NCBI RefSeq assembly: GCF_022869805.1
Contig: NZ_CP094974.1
Coordinates: 4,464,001-4,528,000 of the forward strand
Direction of reading: 5' to 3'
DNA from: Halosolutus halophilus
Lineage (GTDB): Archaea; Halobacteriota; Halobacteria; Halobacteriales; Natrialbaceae
DNA: 64,000 nt
Positions 35,014 to 42,116 of the stretch are shown one piece after another. Below the pieces are notes generated by a model, which was given only the letters and a program-made list of their open reading frames with translations, did no database searches and was not told the origin of the DNA. Made by a program: the position numbers and the translations under genes. The number at the start of each line of letters is the position of its first letter. The stretch's first letter is position 1.

Positions 35014-35531
35014 GTTCGCGGACGTCAGAACTCGAGAGTCCGAAGGCCAGCGGTGACGCGATCGAGGCGACGGTCGTCCAGGACGTCGACGAGTTCGAGC
35101 ACGTCGGCGACCGGACGGCCACCTGGCACGACGCCAAGACGACCACGCTCCTGGAGCCGCGACGATCGCTGCCGTTCTACGGGATCGTCCTCGTCGAGCC
35201 GGCAGTTCCAGTCGAAATCAAGGGCTGTCAGGTCGAGACGGGTAACGGTGACCGATCGACCCGCGGTCGGTTCTACGTCAAGCGGTCGGCGCACGAGCAG
35301 CTGCTCGAGGCCGCGGGGATGTACCTGTTCGTGGTCTACCTGCCGCGACCGGGACTGCCACAGATCGCCCGCGCGATCGTCCCCGCGACGATCGTCGACG
35401 AACTCCTGGCCGGTCGGTGGTACGACGTCGGCGGCGAGCGATCGGAGTCCGAGGTCGCGAAACTCGCGTGGTCGCACGTGATCGATCCGGCGGGTGTCGA
35501 TCCCGCGGTGACCGTGGGTGATCGCCCGTGA
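35010..35531 (+). CDS. Putative PD-(D/E)XK nuclease-like protein
   Basis: 173 residues. The core FYGIVLVEPAVPVEIKGCQVETGNGDRSTRGRFYVKRSAHEQLLEAAGMYLFVVYLP carries VEIKG, the E-x-K half of a restriction-like nuclease, followed by the helix that usually packs against it. The upstream acidic residue expected (D/E about 15-20 earlier) could be in LLEPRRSLPFYG. Nuclease activity is an inference. It resembles in pattern the 132-residue protein at 45743 in this element. Overlaps genes on both sides by four bases. Confidence 0.55.
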   Translation: MSSRTSELESPKASGDAIEATVVQDVDEFEHVGDRTATWHDAKTTTLLEPRRSLPFYGIVLVEPAVPVEIKGCQVETGNGDRSTRGRFYVKRSAHEQLLEAAGMYLFVVYLPRPGLPQIARAIVPATIVDELLAGRWYDVGGERSESEVAKLAWSHVIDPAGVDPAVTVGDRP

Positions 35532-35842
35532 GTTCCGACGTCGATCACCCTCGCCCCGATCGCGCCGACCTCGACGATCGCGACCTCGAGGCGGAACTCG
35601 TGAATTCGAGGGCGGGCCACGTCGGCATCCCCGTCGATGCGATTTGCGTGGGCTGTGGGCGGATTCGGGTTAAGCGGGCCGATCCCGAAGAAATGGGCCA
35701 GGATCCGCAGGTCGATCCGACCGAACTCGAGACGAGAGACCTCACCTCGTTTAAACACGTCTGCTACCCGTGTCAGGGAGCGACGTGGTGGAACCCGATA
35801 GCGGTGCTGACCGGCTTGCTCGAGCGTGAGCGAGGTGAGTAG
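35528..35842 (+). CDS. Zinc-finger provirus protein
   Basis: 104 residues. AICVGCGRIRVKRA and HVCYPCQGATWWNP give two CxxC knuckles about 45 residues apart. The N-terminus is acidic and disordered. It is coupled to the nuclease-like gene before it (four-base overlap) and ends two bases before the large HTH protein gene. Function unknown; DNA or RNA binding is likely. Confidence 0.6.
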   Translation: MSSDVDHPRPDRADLDDRDLEAELVNSRAGHVGIPVDAICVGCGRIRVKRADPEEMGQDPQVDPTELETRDLTSFKHVCYPCQGATWWNPIAVLTGLLERERGE

Positions 35843-35844
35843 CG

Positions 35845-37464
35845 GTGCTGCAAGTAGCGACAGCACCGCACGAGATCGAGGGCCGCTGGAAGTGGCCGGA
35901 CTGGGATCGTGGTCCGTACGACGCACTGTCGTCGGTGATGCTCGGGCCGCCGTTCGAGGGCTACCTCGAGGTGAGTACGGAGGTCGACGGCGAACCGTGG
36001 CGGCTCCAGGTGAGCTACAGCAAGTCCGGTTTCGCACCGCGACTGTCGGACGGGATCAACGCCGAACGGCTGTACGAGTGGGACATCGTGGGCCGCGGGC
36101 GGAACGAAAAGAAGGCGTCCTACAACATCTCCCCGCGGTTCCCGAACATGCGCCACTGGGAGACCGGCGAACCAGTGCAGCTGCCGTGGGAAAATCAGGT
36201 CGGCGAGACCGAAGGTGTCGACGTCGAGTACCACACGAGTAACATCGAAGCCGACCGCGGCCTCGAGTTGCTGCCGGAGTTCTTCGCCGCGATCTTCGAC
36301 GAGGCGGAGGAACGTGTTCACCCGGAGTACTTTCGGACCGATCCGCACCCAGCCAGCACGATGTGGGCGTACGAGCGGTACGTCCGAATCCGGCGCGAAT
36401 GGGCTCGAAAGCTCTCGTCGGCGGGCGTGCTCCAGAAGGTGGCGCTGTATCTATCCGACCTGGAGGGCGTCAAGGCCGAGTTGCACATCGACAACACGGA
36501 GGTGATGAACCACCAGAACCGGCTCTTCCTCGAGCCGTCGTCGGTGACCGAACTCCTGCCGGGCCACACCTACGGCCGAAAGTTCGAGATCTACCAGCTG
36601 AAGGACCCGGATGCGGTGTCGAAGGACCACCCATCCTACCACCCGAAGGTCGAGGTGCTGGTCAACAAGAAGATGAACGGCGGTCAGGCGTGGGCGTGGG
36701 CCGATCGCCACGAGGTGACCGAAGAGATCGATGAGACGCTGTTGAACGCGCTCCAGTGGGAAGACATCCCGCTGGCCCCCGACGGCAACGGCGTGTACGT
36801 CGCGGACGATCACTTCGACGCCGTGGCGAGAGAGGAGACGGTCGAACTGTACGAAGATCCGACGCCGCGCCTCGAGGCCAAGACCGACCACCTGTTGATG
36901 ACGACGCTTCGGGACATGGGCGAGACCGCTCGCGACGTGACCGAGACGGTCGCGACCGACGGCGGTGCGACCGTCGACGATCTCGCCGACCAGCTGGGGA
37001 AGCATCCCGCGACGATCTACCGGGCGATCGAAGATCTCGGCGAGATCCTCGAACTCGATCAGGGGAACGTGTCGTTCCGCGCCCGGAAATACCGCGAGGA
37101 GTTGCGCGCGCTCGTCGAGTCGGCCGAGTATGCGATCGAGAGTTTCGCCGATCGGATCCAGCACGTGATGGGCCTTGCCGATCACGTTGCGGAACTCTCT
37201 CTGTTCCAGGAGTGGCTCGCCGAGAACGGCGCCGAAGTCGAGTTCGACGAGCAGGGCGATCCGAAGCGGGTGCGGGTCGACACGATCCTGTCGGAGCTGA
37301 AAGCGAGCAGCTTCGAGAACGTCGCGACGATCGCGGCAGAAGCCCTCGAGAAGTGGTCAAAGTCGGGCAACGATCCGGCGATCCTCAGGCGAGCACAGAT
37401 GTCCTGGAAGACTCCCGGCGGCGGCACCGAGGTCGGGTTCGTCGGTGCGATCGCCGATCGCTGA
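35845..37464 (+). CDS. Large provirus HTH protein (DUF7845-like), replication candidate
   Basis: 539 residues, GTG start two bases after the previous stop. The first 330 residues are a conserved globular region (APHEIEGRWKWPDWDRGPYDALSS, VLLNKKMNGG-like VEVLVNKKMNGGQAWAWADR). A winged helix follows near residues 350-410 (DGGATVDDLADQLGKHPATIYRAIEDLGEILEL), then helices and the DPAILRRAQMSWKTPGGGTEVGFVGAIADR end. I associate this family with haloarchaeal plasmids and proviruses. Replication initiation is inferred from size, HTH, position at the start of the element and adjacent repeats; no RCR or primase motif is visible. Confidence 0.6.
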   Translation: MLQVATAPHEIEGRWKWPDWDRGPYDALSSVMLGPPFEGYLEVSTEVDGEPWRLQVSYSKSGFAPRLSDGINAERLYEWDIVGRGRNEKKASYNISPRFPNMRHWETGEPVQLPWENQVGETEGVDVEYHTSNIEADRGLELLPEFFAAIFDEAEERVHPEYFRTDPHPASTMWAYERYVRIRREWARKLSSAGVLQKVALYLSDLEGVKAELHIDNTEVMNHQNRLFLEPSSVTELLPGHTYGRKFEIYQLKDPDAVSKDHPSYHPKVEVLVNKKMNGGQAWAWADRHEVTEEIDETLLNALQWEDIPLAPDGNGVYVADDHFDAVAREETVELYEDPTPRLEAKTDHLLMTTLRDMGETARDVTETVATDGGATVDDLADQLGKHPATIYRAIEDLGEILELDQGNVSFRARKYREELRALVESAEYAIESFADRIQHVMGLADHVAELSLFQEWLAENGAEVEFDEQGDPKRVRVDTILSELKASSFENVATIAAEALEKWSKSGNDPAILRRAQMSWKTPGGGTEVGFVGAIADR

Positions 37465-37992
37465 ACCGACCTCGGTAGTGGCAACACTATTCTGACCCCT
37501 CTTTTCGGCAATTTTGGTTGTCTTGTAGCGGTGACTGTGCAATTCTGGTTGTAGTTCTCGCCTTGAGGGCGGGGTCGGCGCCGCGATCGCGCCGCGAGCC
37601 GGCGGGGTCGTTTCGCGCTTCGCGCGAAAGCCCCCTTGGCGGGTGTCGCCAAGGCGACAACGCCAAAAAATTACAACGTCCTCGCCTGTCTTCGCACAGC
37701 AGATCTCCAGTTGAAACACATGAAACGGAGGTTGCCGGCCCGACGGAATTTCATAAATTATAGCTCATCTGCTCCGTGATGTATACCACTGCTCAAAAAG
37801 ACATTTTCATCATTTACGCGTTGACTCATTTGGGTCGTAGCCACAGGAAGACCTCCACAGACGAACGAGTATTGGAATTGGCAAGGATATTACAGTACAT
37901 ATGGCTACGATACCGCTAATACGCCAGCTTGAGTGATCTCCGAAGAGAAAGAACAGTTGCTTCGAGACGTTGGTTTCGATTTCTGGATTTCT
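37465..37992. other. Non-coding region with origin-like repeats
   Basis: 528 bases between the HTH protein and the AT-rich module. The left half holds a direct repeat and two strong hairpins (listed separately); the right half from about 37760 is AT-rich and has no gene I can support. GC content falls sharply here, marking the border of the inserted module. Confidence 0.6.
37508..37654. repeat. Direct repeat plus two hairpins (candidate origin)
   Basis: GCAATTTTGGTTGT (37508-37521) and GCAATTCTGGTTGT (37539-37552) differ at one base and start 31 bases apart. Then come TTTCGCGC/GCGCGAAA (37611-37629, loop of three) and CCTTGGCG/CGCCAAGG (37634-37654, loop of five), and an A-run at 37665. Iteron-like repeats plus stem-loops next to a putative replication gene suggest an origin; the hairpins could also be terminators. 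Confidence 0.45.
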
Positions 37993-38460
37993 CTAAACGT
38001 CGTGTCCCAAGGGAAGTTCTTTCATTTCCTGTATATCATCATCCAGTTCGATATCACTACCAAGACGTTCTTTATTCACCTTGGCCACTAATTGTAAATT
38101 GGTTTCTCTACTCTGAACTTGATCTTTCTTGAGGATTCGGAGACCTTCTTTCAGCCCTCGAATAAAACGCGACCCTTTCTCAGTCTCTTTGTAGATATGG
38201 ATTTGACCTTCCTTCTCCATAGCAATTAGATTCAGGTCGTCGTATTTCTCAATGATCTCTGTGAAACCTGGATCCGTTGGGCCTCGGGGTGCACGAACAA
38301 ATGACCATTCTTCTTTCAGACCCACACTATCACGATACTGAACAAGCGACTTATGGAATTTCTTTTCTCCATTTATTTCGCCATCGAATTCGTCAAGCAT
38401 CCATAATCGAGGATGGTACTTCGCTTCTTCCTCAGGTAGTACTTCATCTTTCTCAGTCAT
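37993..38460 (-). CDS. 155-residue partner of SMC-like ATPase
   Basis: 155 residues from MTEKDEVLPEEEAKYHPRLW; its ATG overlaps the stop of the SMC-like gene (ATGA). The protein is mixed alpha/beta and charged (FTEIIEKYDDLNLIAMEKEGQIHIYKETEKGSRFIRGLKEGLRIL), with a wHTH-like middle and an acidic helical tail. No family recognised. The codon use is AT-rich like the two genes before it, so the three were acquired together. It may be the small accessory subunit that SMC-type defence ATPases often need. Confidence 0.75.
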   Translation of the reverse strand: MTEKDEVLPEEEAKYHPRLWMLDEFDGEINGEKKFHKSLVQYRDSVGLKEEWSFVRAPRGPTDPGFTEIIEKYDDLNLIAMEKEGQIHIYKETEKGSRFIRGLKEGLRILKKDQVQSRETNLQLVAKVNKERLGSDIELDDDIQEMKELPLGHDV

Positions 38461-40199
38461 GTTCCCCATTCACCCGAATTTACTACCGAAGTCTGTTCAA
38501 ATTGCTTCCGTTGAAGCTCAATCGTGTGGTCCTCGTCAAATTGGTCACTAACATACTCATCAGACGATGTGAGGATGATCTGTTGCTCGACTCCAAGTAG
38601 ATATTTGAGAGCTGATTTCTTAATATTCTCATCTAAGTGTGAAAATGGCTCATCTAGAACCACTGTTGACCAATTTATCGCATCAGAGTCATTTCCATAT
38701 TCGTTGAGGGAAAGTATGAAAGAGATATTGAGTAGTTGTATCTCAGAGTCACTCAAATCACCTCGTCTCCGATAATATCGTTTTCCATCGTCACCACCTG
38801 GTAAAACAATAGATCCATCTGTGTCATCAATCACGACCTCTTGACCAAGATCTCCGTTCAGATTCTTAAAATGCGAGGACCATGTTTGCTCAAAGTCAGC
38901 AATTTCATTTCTTTTACTGTCCAGTTGTAATTCGTTTAGTTTGTCTCTGTTCTCTTGTAATTTTTCTTCAGTATCTTGGACCATTGCCTTAGCATTCTCT
39001 AATTTTTCCTCCACCTCATTCAGTTGATCACGATGGCTATCGAGACTTTCTCTAAGGAGTGATACCTCTTCATTCGCTTCTTCTTTTATTTCATCAACCG
39101 ATTGATTGTCCTCTCTTAACTTACGGACTGCAAGACTATTTAATTCAGAAATTTCAGGGATTTCAGCCTCTAGTTCGTTTATTTGATTTTTGATGTCTGA
39201 CAGTTTATCTTTATCTTTCGCAATCTCGATAGATAATTCGCCTTTTCGCGTTTCGGATTCGCTCTTCTTGTCTCTGAGTTCATCCTTCAATTCTTGAACA
39301 GAGTGATCTTGGTTGCAATAAGGACATTTATGCCTTTGTAGGCGATTTTCAGCGGACTTCGAATCAACCCTCTCCTCACAAACTGGACAAACAAACTCTT
39401 TTATTGCCTCTATGATGAGGGATTCTACTTCCCCGTCGTATCGCTCAATTTCATTTAGTTCTTTCTCTTTTTCGTTTATCTTTCTGTTCAGCCCGTGTTC
39501 TTTTTGAGATAATTCTTCTAATCTACGTCGGATTTCTTGATGATTCTCTAAGGTCGTCTCAATTTTCTCTAGACGTCCTTTTGCAACTAAATCCAACAGC
39601 GTTTCCCAATCAGACAGTTGTCCTTCAAATTGGCTTACTTGCCGTTGAAGCTTGTCTCTCTGTCTTTGTAAGGGAGAAATCCTATCTTCCGTCCTAATCT
39701 GTTCTTCGTTCAAATCTTCTATAGACTTCTTCAATCTATCTATCTCCTCTTTTCTACCGATATCTGTTACAGACAATATGAGGTCCACCAGCTCGCTAGA
39801 TCTTAGAGATTCTAAGGGGAGTTGATCTATATGAGAGTGTATGAAGTGTTGTTTGAGAATTCTAGTATCTCCAGTAATCTTCCATAACTCAGAATCTGCT
39901 GAGTCCTTCTCGTAAGTCTTGCTATCTTTCTCATATTTCCTTCGCGGAGCACCACGGAAAAACCGAGATCCATCGCTATATGTTATCCAAACCTTGTTAC
40001 CTTTGCCAGAACGGGTAGCTATTGTTTCCTTATGGCCTAATAGACCGTAAAGGAGTGCATTGAAAGTCAGGCTCTTGCCACTACGGTTTGGTCCATAAAC
40101 AAGTAGAGACTCACCATTGAGGTTTTGGATACCGGGTTTTTGACTTGCTGTATATTCTTCTTTAGCGAATTCTTTTATAGTGAACCCACTAATTTTCAT
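38457..40199 (-). CDS. SMC/Rad50-like coiled-coil ATPase
   Basis: 580 residues. Walker A YGPNRSGKSLTFNALLYGLLG at residues 35-55; long coiled coil about 155-430 broken by a zinc site CPVC-x17-CPYC near residue 270-295; C-terminal head with the signature-like LSDSEIQLLNISFILSL (about residue 490) and Walker B TVVLDEPFSHLDENIKK. This is the Rad50/SMC/RecF ABC-ATPase plan, short for a true SMC. The double CxxC apex differs from the single CxxC hook of Rad50. Strongly AT-rich, transcribed with a membrane protein and a small partner: most like a defence ATPase. Confidence 0.88.
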   Translation of the reverse strand: MKISGFTIKEFAKEEYTASQKPGIQNLNGESLLVYGPNRSGKSLTFNALLYGLLGHKETIATRSGKGNKVWITYSDGSRFFRGAPRRKYEKDSKTYEKDSADSELWKITGDTRILKQHFIHSHIDQLPLESLRSSELVDLILSVTDIGRKEEIDRLKKSIEDLNEEQIRTEDRISPLQRQRDKLQRQVSQFEGQLSDWETLLDLVAKGRLEKIETTLENHQEIRRRLEELSQKEHGLNRKINEKEKELNEIERYDGEVESLIIEAIKEFVCPVCEERVDSKSAENRLQRHKCPYCNQDHSVQELKDELRDKKSESETRKGELSIEIAKDKDKLSDIKNQINELEAEIPEISELNSLAVRKLREDNQSVDEIKEEANEEVSLLRESLDSHRDQLNEVEEKLENAKAMVQDTEEKLQENRDKLNELQLDSKRNEIADFEQTWSSHFKNLNGDLGQEVVIDDTDGSIVLPGGDDGKRYYRRRGDLSDSEIQLLNISFILSLNEYGNDSDAINWSTVVLDEPFSHLDENIKKSALKYLLGVEQQIILTSSDEYVSDQFDEDHTIELQRKQFEQTSVVNSGEWGT

Positions 40200-40710
40200 T
40201 TGCGATCACCTTGGGGAAGCGTTCAATTGTTCTAACCACTTGCCGAAGTACGTGGATATCTATTAATACTGAAAGTATAAAAATAATTAGTCCTATAATA
40301 ATACCAATACTATGGGAGACAAAATATCCGAAGAAAGGGGCAGTAAGACCGATCGTCAAAGAGCAGAGTATTGTAGTGATTTTCTTCCTTGCTGTTTCAT
40401 CTAGTTTATCTATTTCGTCTTTACTTTCACCCGTGTACCAGTCATCAAATTGGCTCCCGCCTTTCAATTCCGCCTCAATCCGAGCGATAGCTAAGTGCTG
40501 TTCAAGCAACTTTTCAATAATGGTTCCTGTGAAGAGTTTGCTGGTCTCGTAAACAATCCACGCAGGGCCGATCGCAAACAGGAGTACTAATTCACTGTAT
40601 GCAAAATCAAATGACGGAATAATCAAAAAATAAAATATCAAACCAGAGTATAGGGTTAGGGCACCTAATCCGGCCCCGCTGTCGTGAGCGAATGAGGAAG
40701 GATCAGACAT
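40189..40710 (-). CDS. Four-helix membrane protein of the SMC module
   Basis: 173 residues. Hydrophobic segments: GALTLYSGLIFYFLIIPSF, LVLLFAIGPAWIVYETSKL, ITTILCSLTIGLTAPFFGYFV and IGIIIGLIIFILSVLIDIHVL. A charged loop of about 60 residues (ARIEAELKGGSQFDDWYTGESKDEIDKLDETARKK) separates the pairs and would face the cytoplasm. Its end overlaps the start of the SMC-like gene by 11 bases, so it is the first gene of the unit. In defence systems such a protein can be a membrane-damaging effector; that is inference. Confidence 0.8.
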   Translation of the reverse strand: MSDPSSFAHDSGAGLGALTLYSGLIFYFLIIPSFDFAYSELVLLFAIGPAWIVYETSKLFTGTIIEKLLEQHLAIARIEAELKGGSQFDDWYTGESKDEIDKLDETARKKITTILCSLTIGLTAPFFGYFVSHSIGIIIGLIIFILSVLIDIHVLRQVVRTIERFPKVIANEN

Positions 40711-40837
40711 GATGTGTGTTGGGAAGCATTATGTCAGCAGGGGTTAAACCTTTCCCCGCTGAACAAACCATCCAGATTTAATTAGATATCCTGTGGGTAG
40801 CTATTTACAACCAGTTTTATACATCTCCTTTCTGAGA

Positions 40838-41332
40838 ATGAGTGATATGTCAAAACTGCTCAGCTCACTTCCATCGCGGCCACTCAAGAAGTCCGAGGTC
40901 CTCAGCATGAGTGATAAAGCCCGCGAATATTGTATTCGTCCAGAGTCTAACGAAGCATTCGTTATCTCGTTTCTCGGTGAAAATCAGGTTCATGCATTGG
41001 GTTTCGATGAGGATGCTGAACAGTGGGTTCAGTTCCACACTACCGACATGGCATATTCAGAGGAGAGTGCTCAAGCTCTAGATGATGCTATTAACCGTTG
41101 GACGAAGTCTCAGTACGGCGAACGGATCGACGATGGAGATCTCTATATGGCTGGCCTCGATGATCCACCTGTTGAGGTTCAGATGGGGCTCGAGCCTGAG
41201 TACGATTGCCCAGACTGCAGTTTTTACGAGACGGGGACAACCACGAGGCCACAGACCTTCCTAAATCATCTTCGCGAGGACCATGACTACTCAAGTTCCG
41301 AAGCGCACGCGATCTTGAACGGAAAGGATTGA
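40838..41332 (+). CDS. C2H2-type zinc-finger protein, unknown
   Basis: 164 residues from MSDMSKLLSSLPSRP (a further in-frame ATG lies at 40847). The C-terminus has DCPDCSFYETGTTTRPQTFLNHLREDHDYSS, a C2H2-like finger (CxxC...HxxxxH). The N-terminal part is mixed alpha/beta without recognised motifs. It is divergent from the SMC module and could be its regulator; composition is intermediate between the AT-rich module and the host. An AT-rich TATA-like stretch lies near 40800-40812. Confidence 0.65.
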   Translation: MSDMSKLLSSLPSRPLKKSEVLSMSDKAREYCIRPESNEAFVISFLGENQVHALGFDEDAEQWVQFHTTDMAYSEESAQALDDAINRWTKSQYGERIDDGDLYMAGLDDPPVEVQMGLEPEYDCPDCSFYETGTTTRPQTFLNHLREDHDYSSSEAHAILNGKD

Positions 41333-41534
41333 GCCCCAGGGGTCGCACGTCATGACGATCGGTTTCCCGAATATGAACACGAGTCGAGTACCGGCCGTGT
41401 TCATATCGGGCCCACGCCCATCGCGATCGCCCCGGCCACCGCGCCGATCGAGCCGGGCCCCGACACTCTCTTTATAAGATAGACCTGTTCGAATGAACCG
41501 AAAAAACTAGGAATAGCGGGTCGTGTTCACGGGC

Positions 41535-41825
41535 ATGGCCTACACCGAAACGCCAGGTTCGGTCCGAATCCGAACTGACGATGGGAACGAGTGGCGGTTC
41601 GACGCCATTCAGAAAGCCGCGAAGTTCTACGACTGTAACCGATCGAACGCGATCGCGTTCGCGTGCAATGACGTCGACGGACTCGTGAGTGCAGCCCGAC
41701 GTGTTCTCGAGCGGGACGACCTGACGCTCGAGCAGCGCCGGGAGATTGCCGAGACGCTGAGCACGCGAGCCGTCAGCTTTGACGTCGGGACCGAGGTTTC
41801 GATCGAGACAAAAGGAGAAATGTGA
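41535..41825 (+). CDS. Small DNA-binding-like protein (DUF7692-like)
   Basis: 96 residues from MAYTETPGSVRIRTDDGNEWRFDAIQKAAKFYDCNRSNAIAFACNDV. The pattern RxDxxxEWRxDAIxxAAxFYDCNRSxAIAFACxDV and the LERDDLTLEQRREIAETLS helix recur in haloarchaeal accessory DNA (DUF7692-like). It resembles a ribbon-helix-helix regulator. An in-frame start four codons earlier exists. The 291 bases downstream to the S-layer gene show no gene. Confidence 0.7.
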   Translation: MAYTETPGSVRIRTDDGNEWRFDAIQKAAKFYDCNRSNAIAFACNDVDGLVSAARRVLERDDLTLEQRREIAETLSTRAVSFDVGTEVSIETKGEM

Positions 41826-42116
41826 TCCACTGGTCCCGCATCTGCACTCGCAAAGCAGAGGAAAAGCGTTGAAAGCGTTATTGACGAGCATCGAAACCAC
41901 TTCTCTGCCTGAATCTCGAATTCGCTTGAGCCGAGCCTTCGAGAACATCGATCTCGACCAAGTGTCTTTTCATCAGTTAACGACGTCAGTGTTCGAGCGT
42001 AATGTTCTCTCTTGTTCTTGCTGGTATTGAAAATGACTGTACGCGTCGCTGGCCGGTGTAGTCGCCGATAAAAATGAAATCGCAAGGGCCGGAACGAATT
42101 CCGGTAGTTCTACAGC

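Noticed and set aside
37993-40710. Naming the module a Lamassu system outright
   Set aside because: Only the general plan (SMC-like ATPase with small partner) agrees; the effector gene is different and no alignment was possible.
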